NCBI GenBank assembly: GCA_016490725.1
Contig: JAEMHR010000097.1
Location: 40,250 to 104,249 of the forward strand
Length of the DNA: 64,000 bases
Source of the DNA: Amphichorda felina
Lineage: Eukaryota; Ascomycota; Sordariomycetes; Hypocreales; Bionectriaceae
Direction of reading: 5' to 3'
In this document: positions 44,848 to 55,341 of the stretch, piece by piece
Numbering within the stretch: position 1 is the stretch's first letter
How the letters are laid out: every line of letters begins with the position of its first letter
The notes under the pieces: generated by a model
What the model saw: only the letters and a program-made list of their open reading frames with translations
Database searches by the model: none
Told to the model about the DNA's origin: nothing
Program-made: the position numbers and the translations under genes

Positions 44848-47133
44848 GATTCTGGCAGAGAAACCGGACCTTTGGAGGGAAGGGGATTTACGCCTCCCTC
44901 TCTCTCTCTGTCTGTCTTTCTGTCTACTCGATACCTGTGCTATCCACGGGGCAGTGGGCCCAGGAGAGGCGCCGTATGCAAGGCCGACATGGGCGGTACA
45001 CAGGCGGCGAGGAGGTGAGGGGAGGTGAGGCGCGGGTAACGAGGGGAGGCGGACGCGTAAGTGGTACGAACAGGTAGGTATAAAGAAGAAGAGAGGTGTA
45101 GATCACGCCTGGCAGAGCGTCTGAATTGTTTACGATGGTTCTAGACCCCCCGGGCCCAAAAAGGACCCAAAAGACCAGAGGGAACCAGTCAGTGCATATT
45201 CGAGGGCCAGAAGGTGGGTTGTCGTCGTAAGCTCTTTCCTGCACCACTGCAACGGCGCGTCGGCGGTCAGTCGCAGCTCCCCGAGCGCCCAATGCCGCCC
45301 AGCATGTTTCTCACCGCGAACCCTTGCACACCACGAATGTCCGCAATTGAAGCTCCTGAGTAGACTGGATTGGGTACGCTGGTGGATAAGCTTAATGTTT
45401 GACGCCCTCCAGGCGTAGTAGTAAGAGCCAGAGTTTGGGCCGAGGTCGACAATACATACTGTACATACAGTACACACTGTATGAGTATCCCTTTCCCGCG
45501 AGTAGGTTTCTCACCCCAGACCCGGACACGACTCCTTCACTCCTGCCTCCGTGTGTGGGTAGGTACTATGTACTCCGTACGTAAGGTGTAATACTGGAGG
45601 TAACCTGGGAAGGCACGCCCATTCAATGCCAAGATATCCGTTAGTGCTTGCCTACTGTACCATAATACCACTCGAGACTGCAACCCAACTGGCACAGTGT
45701 CGCCTCGTGCATTCAAACGGCAGCTTGCTGCTGCAACCTACCTACCTATTGGTATCTATTCCCATCTGCTTTTTCAAAACAAAAAAATGAAATAAAATAA
45801 AATAGAATAAATCATTTTGCCTCCGTGCCCTTGGATGGAACACCATGCCGTCATCGATCACCGGAGCACCGCAAAGAACCACAGGCAATCACCCCGTTGC
45901 TGCGGCTTAGGCTGGTCTGGCAACTGGGAGAATCAAAAAGGGTTGCGTGTACAATATCTTGGCAGACCCTCCCAAGTCCGTGCGACTGCCGCCAGAGTTC
46001 GGAACCACCGGCATGGCGGCAAGTGACTCGGATCTGGGTCAATCTGAGCACACCAAGTACCGTGCCGTTTTCTGCCACGACTCCAATGTTGCACCCGGGC
46101 TTCAACTCTGCCGGCATGAGGGGGGATTTTCCCGGCGGAGGCTTGAAACAGCGTGGAGTCGATACTACTACGTACAGGTAGTGGTACTGCTAGTGCTCGT
46201 TAGTACCAGCGGCCAGCAGCACATCTCGTAGGAAGCCCGACCAGTTGACAACCTCGAAACAACGGCGATGAGGTGGTATCGGTCTGTTGGGATTTCAAAA
46301 AAGGACTTGACGAGCGGGATCCGGTCCGGGGTACCATGGCTCCATGGCAGCGCCAAGGACCTCTGCCACGCGTCCCCATTTCAGTTGCCGGTTCTGAATT
46401 CTAGATTGATTTTTCGCCATTTCTCCTGTGCCGTCATCATGCCATCTGCACATAACTGCTGCATTGGTAGATTGTGCCCTAACAGCCTAATGCCGTTTAT
46501 TGGCCCCGAGCAGGTTCAAGATTCGAGATCTCGCATGAAGGAGATCTTGCTCTGTCACTGTCGGATCGGGCCAATGGCAGTCGTCTTCAGCCCTAAACCT
46601 CCCTACAAATAAGCCACCCAGGACGAAGAAGGTGTGCTCATGGCCCATGGGCTTACAGGAGTACGTACTGCCATGCATGTTCCGGTGAAATTGGCTGCCT
46701 CAGGAGCTCGATTGACTTTCAACGGTCAGCGATTCCCAAACAAGTACGCGTGTCGCCCCCAGGAGCAGCTATGTGATCCGCCTTAGCGCTAAAATGGCTG
46801 GGGTTTGATAGTACATAGTGGCTCCAGACCCAGAGACTAGCCCCCTTGGACATGCATCGCAAAGTAACATGCACCAATGCGTCACGTATCCTAATAACAA
46901 GACATAAGTCATCAGATAAGAGAAGAATCACCATGAATCGCCACTCAAAGATCACAGCTGGTTTGTCAGGAAGCAACGAAATGGGACCCGCTACAGTCTC
47001 GAACCAGCTCGAACTCGAAAGGCGGGAGACGAGCTGTTGCTGAATAGCCCCTCTTGAGATACTTGCTAACCTGGGGATGTCATCATATGTCTGACCAATG
47101 CATTTCAGGTTCTGAAAACAACCATTCGTCTGT
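44848..47133. other. intergenic 2.3 kb: regulator upstream region and SDR 3' flank
   Basis: No credible gene is present. Notable items are a CT-rich tract (about 44897–44920) just upstream of the regulator start and an imperfect GTACATAC-type palindrome (about 45450–45483). An AAATA-rich tract lies at about 45776–45811, with GTAC/CTAG motifs near 46167–46206. Frames at 45817–46612 have no domain and are not called. Confidence 0.55.
45776..45811. repeat. A-rich AAATA low-complexity tract
   Basis: Several AAATA/AAATAG units following an A-run in intergenic DNA. This looks like simple-sequence DNA with no coding potential. Confidence 0.75.
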
Positions 47134-48007
47134 TCAAATCGACTGACCCGCGTCGATGATGGCATTGGCGCCAGTGACACTCTTAGACTTTACGAAGCAC
47201 ATTACTTGATCCGCCACGTCCTCGACAGTCACCAGGCGCTGCAATTTGGTCCGCCCTCGTATTTCATCCTGTTTCTCGTCGGAAAACATGGTACGTCCCC
47301 AGTCCTATGCCTGCTATCAGCAAAAAAAGAAAAAAAAGGCAGAGGGAGCCGAGTATCATACTGTCAGCATCAGGCCGGGAGAAACGGTGTTGACCCTGAT
47401 GTTTGGGGCGGCTGCCCTAGCGAGCCCCTTGGCCAGATGGATCTGTGCGGCCTTGGTGACACTATACGCCTGAGAAGTGTCAGCGCTGATAGACACGACT
47501 CATTGGAGCGAACGCGATGCATACCAGAGAGCTACCACTCACAGTGACCCCCGCTAGGGACGCCGTGGTGATAAAGACGCCCTTGGTTTCATCCAAATAC
47601 TTCTTGGCCGCGTGCATAAGGAACAGATGCGACTTGACATTCATGTTGAAGCACCTGTCCCAGTCTTCCTCCTCGACATTATCGTCGAGATTGTTGATGT
47701 CCCTGAACTTAGTCCAGCCCGCATTAGAAAAGACGACATCGAGCCTTCCAAAGGCCTTAATGGTCTGGTCCACCAGACTCATGATGTCTTGTCTCTGGCC
47801 CAAGTCTGCGCGAATATGGACAAATCCATCTCGGCTTTTGGGGATCGGAGAGATGGCCGAAAGCTCATCGACGAGCTTGGCGGCTCGCTCTTCGTTGGCG
47901 CTGTAGTTGACAGCCACGCGCATTCCATCTTTGGCGAAGAGGCGTGCTGTGGCGGCGCCTAGGCCAGCCGAGCCAGCCGTTATGAGAGCAACTGGAGCGG
48001 AAGCCAT
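47134..48007 (-). CDS. short-chain dehydrogenase/reductase (classical SDR)
   Basis: NAD(P)-dependent oxidoreductase of 247 residues from three exons (48007–47543, 47469–47362, 47304–47134). The cofactor motif is ITAGSAGLGAATARLF, a TAG variant of the usual TGxxxGxG. The Asn-Ala-Gly motif is present (VVFSNAGWTK). The catalytic Ser lies in ITTASLAGVT at the end of exon 1, and YSVTK at the start of exon 2 supplies Tyr and Lys. The protein continues IRVNTVSPGLMLT and ends DVADQVMCFVKSKSVTGANA. All three exons are needed to assemble the active site. An upstream in-frame ATG (48142) would add 45 residues but shows no conserved features, so I take the start at the Rossmann fold. The substrate is unknown. 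Confidence 0.9.
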
Positions 48008-48812
48008 TTTTGCCGGGACAAAAAGAATAAATGAATGTCGATGTTCATATTGGCCGGTCTTCGGATGGATGTTGGCAATTGGGGTAAGGCGGAGGGGCTT
48101 TCGCGGGGCAAAGCCGCGCGGGAGCCATGATCCATCAGCCATGCCATCATGGCCCGTCCCTGAGCTCCACCAAACCCCATTGCCGGCTTTTAGAGCCTCA
48201 GTAACGCTTGAAAGTCGGACCTGTTATCCAGTCTCGAGTGTCCGGGCTCCTGCCTCAGATTGATAAAAAATAAGATTTTTTTTGTCTCGGGGGCGCCCGT
48301 CCAACTGTTCAGGGATCAGGATCAGGTGATGGTGGACGGATGACTAAGGTAAGACTAGAAGAGTCCCAAGGTGGGACCCCTCCGAAGCCCCAGCATGAAA
48401 CCTGGAAGCCAACACTGAACAGAGAGATAAGCATTGGCTGATAAGGATACCTTCTGCCGACCGTGTTGACGCAAGCGTGGTCCTGTGTCTCAACTTCCCC
48501 TCAAGAAAGTCCAGAGCCCACGGTTTCGGTAACGCTGGGGCAATTTCGAACCTTTCCATGATGCGAGCGTTTCTGACCATGAGCTAGAATCAATCCAACT
48601 GGAGGTGAGTGTTGTTCCATGACGGCCGCCTGATGATGGCGACAATGGTGACTGACTGCCGATGGGCGATGGGCGCCTCATTAGGCTCAAGGCTACCACC
48701 CCCATCATCCAACCACGTGCCGTCGGCATCGACTTTTGGTTTCAGGACAGATACTACACACACAGAATCAGAGTTTACCTGGGGCATCGGCTCTGATGTG
48801 TGTGGCACCATC
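48008..48812. other. divergent promoter region, SDR / FYVE–RING
   Basis: 805 bp. It contains a T-run (about 48277–48284) in an AT-rich patch. The open frame upstream of the FYVE–RING start (48609–48812) is in frame with that gene, but its sequence looks non-conserved and is more likely 5' untranslated. Confidence 0.55.
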
Positions 48813-50770
48813 ATGGCCAGCCCCGCCACCTCGCCCGACGCTGCGCGCGACGACCGCAACGATACCACCGACGTCGATTTTGCGAACTCCCTCGCCAGCA
48901 GCGATGAGGCTAACGGTGATTCGGTAACTTGCCGGTGGAAGACACCCCGTTTTCATGACCAGGAGTGCTCCCGTTACTTCGACTGTCCATCCCATACCGT
49001 CGAGCGCAGACTGTCTAGTGATCAGCCCGAAGACCGACCCGAGTTGCCACCTCTCGTCTTCCAGACAGAGGAACTCCCATACGATCTTTACGGTGACGGG
49101 GACAGCTCTATCGAAAACAGCCCTTCCGAAGCCCCGCAGCCAGACGTCACTACAGTCACAGGATCCCCGCTGGGGGAGACGAGGTCGGAGGACCCGTTGG
49201 CATCACCCGAGTCCCCTGAACTTGCCCCGACGACGACACCCCCACCGCCCGAGCCTCGAGCCTCGGAGGCCATAGAGCATAGAGGCGAGACCCAGTCGAG
49301 TTGGAGCTTTGCCCAAAGACAGGACAGCGTTGCCTCGTCATTTGGCCCATACAGCGACATGGAGCGAGACGATGTGAGCCCGAATCCGGCAACTGGGCTC
49401 TTGCCAGGATCCTCACTACCAAGTATAACCCATAATCAGACCCCTTCTGGTGTTCCGCCAGGGGGTTACTCGGCTCTTCAGCAAGAGGACCAGGCATCGC
49501 CCCAAGACATACCCCGTCAGCCCCGCACCCGACCGCAAGAAGGCGTGAGCAGGAGGTCGTCCGACTTTGTACTGCCTAGGTGGCAGCCTGATGCTGAGGT
49601 GACCTATTGCCCCATCTGTCAGACCCAGTTCAGCTTTTTTGTTCGAAAGCATCACTGCAGGTAAGACTCGCAATACCCCTTGCCGTTGCGAATCAGTCCA
49701 GCTCATCATTCTTCATAAAGGAAATGTGGTCGAGTCGTCTGCAACTCTTGTTCGCCTCACAGGATCATCATACCGTACCAGTATATTGTTCGACCTCCCG
49801 GTTCAGAAATCCCTGTCCCCCAGAGTCTACTCATGGACAGTCTCGGCGTGGGATACATCGACGTGAACGGCATGTCTGGTGGGGAGAGGGTACGGCTCTG
49901 CAACCCCTGCGTTCCAGATCCCAATACCGCACCGCCTCAAAGCTCTACCGGGCCGACGACCACGACGCCTCCATCCCCTTCTCCTCGGAGCTCTCATCAA
50001 AGGTCTCGAAGCAGCATCGGGAATGCTTATGGGGCGGCGACAGCCTCCAACCGGTACGGAGTGGTATTCGCCAGCGGCCAAAGCCATGACCCATTCCAAG
50101 CATATGCTCCTAGGAACAGGAGCCTAACTACTATGGTAGATTCCTATTCCACTCATTACCGCCGGCGTTGTTCTACTAACACGGACTGCAGAATCCAGGA
50201 GGGCATGCTATCCCAGGCCCCTCGACCTCGCGCCATCGTGGCTACCCATCAGCTATGGGGCGATATCCTGTCATAGGGACTTCAGGCACGTCAGTGCCTT
50301 CCTATACAAATTACCCGGGGCGTCACAGCTCCTTACGGAGCAGCCCATCCTCGTCCCGACAGCGCGTCCTTCCTCCGACACCCCAGATCCCCGAGGAGGA
50401 CGAGTGCCCCATCTGTCATCGCGAATTGCCTCAGCGCCACCTACCAAATTTTGAGTCGCTTCGAGAATCTCACATCAACTCCTGCATAGAGTCCCACAGC
50501 AGATATGGCAGCCCACGTCCTACAGGAGACGGGACTAACCAGCAGCCGCCCCCTCCGCCGCGGCAGACGGGCATGTACACCTACGCAGCAACAGAGAAGG
50601 ACTGCATTGACGATGCCGAGTGCACCATCTGCCTAGAGGAGTTTACGGTCGGCGTCCCGATGGCACGGTTGGAGTGTCTATGCCGCTTCCATCGATCTTG
50701 CATTTCTGCGTGGTTTGTCAACCATCCTGGACGGTGCCCGGTTCACCAACATGATGGGTTTGGATATTAG
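48813..50770 (+). CDS. FYVE–RING ubiquitin ligase (Pib1-like)
   Basis: Three exons (48813–49660, 49721–50135, 50192–50770) encode 613 residues. The first 260 are an acidic, Ser/Pro-rich disordered region. A FYVE-type zinc finger spans the first intron: YCPICQTQFSFFVRKHHCR, then KCGRVVCNSCSPHRIIIPYQ. RKHHCR is the PI3P-binding signature; the usual WxxD motif before it is not evident. The middle is Ser/Arg/Pro-rich, with a small Cys pair and HINSC (DECPICHRELP), possibly another zinc knuckle. The C-terminal RING (CTICLEEFTVGVPMARLECL, then CRFHRSCISAW and CPVH) ends at the last residues. The yeast and fission yeast Pib1 proteins combine the same two domains and ubiquitinate endosomal and vacuolar membrane cargo. 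The same role on PI3P-marked endosomes is inferred. Confidence 0.91.
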
Positions 50771-51216
50771 CTGTCTTTTTTCCTTGCTCCTTGGTCGGAA
50801 TCTTTGTCATCATGGGATGTTTGGAGTTTGGAGTGGCGTATAATGGGATCAGGGCTCCGCTCATTGTCATGTTATCCCCCACACGTTGTTTCGATTACTA
50901 CGAGTACGTACGAGCCTGGCTCAGGGGTTGGTGCTGTCTCTTATGTGGATGGACAAGTACTTATTTCATATATGTGAACCAAAGTCACAGAAGCGGTTTT
51001 CTGGGAGAGCCCATTCAAACCCAATGGGCCTAAGTCAGTACGGGTGGTGATTCCTGTGTGGCTGGAGTTTGCTTCACAATTCCCAGGCAATGAGACATGA
51101 TGTGTCGGCCCAATCGCCAAGGCGGAGACCAGATACTAGCAATGGGCTAATGGACTCATAAGCTTGGCAGGGGTTGTTCCGCCGACCCAAGATACTTGTC
51201 AGTACCTATGTACGAA

Positions 51217-51783
51217 CTAGGTGAGTACTAGTAATACGGTGGTTATCAGATCTTCGGGATGACTGAGGTCGGCGTCTGTTAGCTTGGGTAGTAGTACCCG
51301 TATCAAGCCAAACAATGCGGACTGTGACTCGTGTGAGGGCATCGCGGCTCTCTGCTCCAGCAGACTAGGAACGAGGGTACTAGTACTAGCGAGGTCGGAG
51401 ATATTTAGTGCCAATAATGGAGGCTCAGTGGTTGGAATTTAAATTATTCCCGCACTGGCGCGATATGGTGCGCGGTCTTGGTTCGGGCTAAATAGCTAGA
51501 CAACCTCCCAAGACTTCGGGATGATCCCAACTTTGGCGCCTGCGCGATTGGAAGGTGGAGACGCATCAGGCACCTTACCACTATTAGGCACTAGCAGTAT
51601 GGACACTGTACTAGTACCTGAAGACCAAGAGAGGCCTAGATTTGCGAATTCCAGTGCAGACCGGACAAGACGGGGGGCCGGGTTTGGAGAGTCATGGCGG
51701 TTCTGAAGATGGAGGGCCAAGGCCTCTGGGTTCAGGAGAGCATCATCTCCAACTAGGGCTGTTTTGGCCTTTGACAATCTCAA
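51217..51783 (-). pseudogene. possible decayed coding fragment, unidentified
   Basis: Two minus-strand frames (51783–51496 and 51414–51217) have protein-like composition: DDALLNPEALALHLQNRH, then RLVRSALEFANLGLS, then SALFGLIRVLLPKLTDADLS. They follow one another on the same strand but are separated by stops, and I see no splice pair that joins them convincingly. No family is recognised. They could be a gene relic, an unannotated small gene or chance. Confidence 0.25.
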
Positions 51784-52339
51784 CTCTTGTGGTCTATAAT
51801 TCTTTTTGGCATTATTTCTTGGCGTAGATTATTATTTCTTCACACGGAACTCCTACATCCTCAGAATGCCTAGTATAATTAGGATCCTCGGGTCTTCAAA
51901 CACTCAACTTGGCCGCTTTAGTCCCGTTGATGAGCGGCTAGTAAGGCGCGAGCAACCAACTGCTCGAGCTTGCAGCCCAGTCCGCGATCTTCGTGCTGCG
52001 AACAAAGTACAGCTCTGGGTTCATTACGTTGTCAAAGGCCGGACCAGGCCAGCTTGAAGAGCCCCTGTCGGGATACACTCATTGTCGCCAGCCCTATCAC
52101 GACTTTCTCTAGCCATTAGGGGCACCTGTGTCACGAAGTTGGTGTAGCTTTCGCGAAGGAATATAACAAGTCCCTCAGTCACATTCTATAGGGTAATGGC
52201 GATAGTATCCGCGAGAGAGAACGATCTCCAGGGTATTCATCTGTCAGTATACAGAGATCAGCGTGTCACAACATGTAAGATAGGTAATGAGAGTATTTTC
52301 AAGAAAGGGACTAGGCGGGCCAGATGCTGCAGCCCTAGA

Positions 52340-53029
52340 TCGGAGAGATTCCACCATTAGACATGAGAAGAACAAAAGGATAAATTCCGCATGCAGTGTC
52401 ATTCAACAACCTCTTCATCCACTGGGCTAAGTGAGTGTTGTTGAAGTTGGTTGTCTTTCATTACAACACCCGAGCGAGACAGGCCATGCGCTCAGACCGC
52501 ATGGGTTTCTGTTTGCAAGCCTAAAAAGTGTTGATATGCGCCAAAAGAGCGCAGAGAAGGACAGAGGACAGGACAAGACCCATGTGGGTTTACACCGTAT
52601 CACTCCGCAAAGCCAGCCTTTCGGCGGATGAGCTCATTGTGCTGATCTCACTTCGCGCAGTCGCCGTCAGAGTTGCGGAGATTGGTTTGTTGGTTGATCA
52701 GTTGTCTCTATTGAATGTTACTCACATCTCGAGAAAGCTTGCTTGTGTGCTTATGGTAGGCGCGCCACAGAATCGGAACTCGGCTCGCACCCGCTCAGGG
52801 TCGACCAGGCCCATCATCAGGTCCATTGCCCATCCCGCCGCTAAAAAATGAGATCAGCATGAGACGCGATGTACGTGGTTGCCAAGACTGATGTCGCTTG
52901 CCGACAGTGCTGTCTGGCAGAGTGGAGGCGGATGAAGGACAGGACTGGCTCAGGCTTCCACTGGTGGGAGAGGGTCTGGAGATTGTGCAGCACGTTGAAA
53001 ATCTTGGGAATCAAAGATATCGAAAGCAT
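52340..53029 (-). pseudogene. possible gene relic: three coding-like minus-strand segments
   Basis: Segment 1 (about 53029–52844) reads IPKIFNVLHNLQTLSHQWKP, then PVLSFIRLHSARQHCRQATS, and stops at ADLIF. Segment 2 (about 52842–52726) begins right after a TTTTTTAG acceptor-like site, reads GWAMDLMMGLVDPERVRAEF and FCGAPTISTQASFLEM, and ends at a good donor GTGAGT. Segment 3 (about 52431–52338) reads LAQWMKRLLNDTACGIYPFV, then LLMSNGGISPI and a stop. All are on one strand, in order, with protein-like composition, yet I could not join them in one frame with standard introns. I interpret them as a decayed or badly modelled gene. No family is recognised. Confidence 0.35.
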
Positions 53030-55341
53030 CCATCCCTCATGAGAATCAGCTCCGCGTTATCGATGACGTAGCAGCTTGGGGCTCGATGGTGGGTGGTCAC
53101 AGCGGTAGCAGGAGCAACTTGGCCGAAAGCACATGAGAGATTGAGTATCAATGTCAATATAGAAGCAGTCTAGATTATTCTTAATGCTCCTTATAGCCAG
53201 GATAGGTATCCTACATAGTACTTGTCAGCTTTTTTATGCTGGCTGATTCCAGCACCTGCAGCACTTACATAACGACACTTCTTCGCTTCGACGCAGGAAG
53301 TCTCTCAGTCTTCATTAGTGACCGTAAGGTGTGGCTTCATCTGCTCAAGCATCTCATCAGCGATGGTGTTGATTCCGGTTCTAGCAGCTACTAATAGTAG
53401 TACTTTGCGTTAATTGCTAAAGAAAAACATTAGTGTCGCAAGAAGGGTGGCCCGAAGCCTGGAATAGGTGGGCGCGGCACAGCTTACGTAGTACTTATCC
53501 AAATGCGTAATGAACCCAACTACGGAGACCTTGAGAACGGATAAAGAAGAAAGAAAGAAAATTAACCTCGGCCGTGGGACTCACACGTGACACAGGGCAG
53601 GCCGGGACGCCACGTCGCAATCGCGGCCTTCGATGGTTGCGGTCGCCAGAAGAGATCTAAAGCTATGGGGGACTGAGAGTACCTATGAGCCAGCCTGTGA
53701 GAGTTTGTCTCTAATAATATTACTCGCACATAATACAAGCGTGTTCGCCAGGGGAAATGTGATCTGCCCTGTCTTAGTTTTCGGGAGTGGAGGGGGAGCT
53801 GGGAACCCACTAATCTGTAGTAGTCCTCATAATACTAGCTCAAGTTATGCAATACGACGTACCTGTTTCCTTGATACGGTACCTACTTAGTCCCTACTAG
53901 GTAGCTTGTGCAGATTTTTATATTACATGGTCTTGAGTTAAGGGCAATCAGGGCTGTCAAGTTGGAGAGGTGCTTGGGACAGACTAACGTTAGCACCCAG
54001 GTACGGGATGTACTAATAAATACTAGTTAGTAGCTTGACAAGGTGCTAATCGGGCAGCTAGAGGTTAGGGTATTGCCACAAGGGTCCTTAATTCATCCTT
54101 GAAAACTGCGACACGCGTACTATCAGTATCATATGCGACGCTACGGAGTACTCTACACGGGGATCATAATATAATACGAGAGGTGCTGAGGAGAGGGCAT
54201 GAGGAGAGGACATGAGGCCGCCCAGCCCCAACTTGAATGCAGCACGAAACCTGATCCATGGACGGAACGGGCCAGAGAACGCGACACCTAACCCAATTGG
54301 CCCCCTTCTGAAACTTGCCGCTTGATGAGTACGAGTACTATCGGATTGACTGCAGCCAACACTGCCGTTATGGACCGGCAATGTGCTGTTTGTCTCCCAG
54401 TTGCACCACCTGTTCGATCATGCTAGCTTCGCTGATGGATGATGGCGTGACCTCATCGCTGAGGCTGGAGCGATCTACGAGTGCCTACTCTTTAGTACCT
54501 AGTCACCTACGTATACCTACTAGGTGGCCAACCACCCCACGGCCCACGCTTGCCCTGGGCTGGATCTGGATCACCGCTACAGCGTAGCGGTGCTGGGGTG
54601 GAAGTACCACTACTCAACCCTGCGGCCACGAGGTGGGGGGGTAGAAGTACCCGAAACAATTCGGGCTCCATTGGGGAAAACCCCCCAGCGCGCAGGAGCC
54701 ACCTGTGGTGCCGTCATTGGAGCCATTACGTCGCCCTTCAGCTGTGCAGGCCTCCTCAGGTGCTTCTTGGGATTCCAAGCTTCCAGCTTGAGCTGGCAAA
54801 CGGCATAATAATAGCCGCAGCTCTGTGACCACACCACCACTTGCGTCCTCCACCGTCTGCCACCGCCCGCCACCAGCATCGTTCCTTTCCGGCCTCCACC
54901 AGCTTGCATCGAGCTACTGGCTCCTCCAGCCACAGCTTTTGGAGCTAGCTTCCGATCGTTCAATATTTTGCCTGTCCTCTTTGTCCGTCCTGTGCTCTCC
55001 CTCTTGTGCCAGCTATTACCAAGCTCACTTAGCTCCCCTCCGAGGCCCAGCGGTGCTCCCCATTGCCCACACCTAAAGAAGCTTGTTCACTCATATTCGT
55101 ACCTAGCCGACTTCGAACCCATCATCTCGCTCCGTTTACCTTCCATCCCCCTAACCTAGTAGCCAGCGTCTATCTAATAAACGTTGAGCTTCCAGCATCG
55201 GCGCCCCCTCACGTGCGCATCCCAACGCCATTGACCTCTCGGTTACTCGAGCTCTGTATGCTCCTAGCGCACTCGCCCCAACCCAATTGGATCTTCCACG
55301 CCTGGTGACGGACCCGTGCGCGAAACGCCATTGTCGGCGAC

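Larger units (their letters stand above)
50771..55341. other. 4.6 kb gene-poor stretch
   Basis: The largest gap in the window has no gene I can assemble. It looks richer in AT and in stop codons than the flanks. It holds GTAC/CTAG motifs (about 51208–51235, 53870–53905, 54480–54530), two zones of coding-like minus-strand sequence (51217–51783 and about 52340–53440, listed separately), and near the right end the long C/T-rich leader of the tricalbin gene. No transposase, reverse transcriptase or long terminal repeats were recognised. Confidence 0.6.

Noticed and set aside
45817..46612. Several overlapping frames in the 2.3 kb intergenic region
   Set aside because: They overlap in different phases and lack domains, plausible splice partners or coding-like composition.
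48008..48142. Upstream ATG extending the SDR by 45 residues
   Set aside because: The Rossmann fold starts directly at 48007 and the extension shows no clear targeting or conserved features, so it is more likely 5' untranslated.
50771..55341. Gene-poor stretch as a transposon island
   Set aside because: I see no terminal repeats, reverse transcriptase, integrase or transposase motif, and no strong C-to-T (RIP-like) bias by eye. A TpA/ApT index calculation would be needed to exclude RIP.
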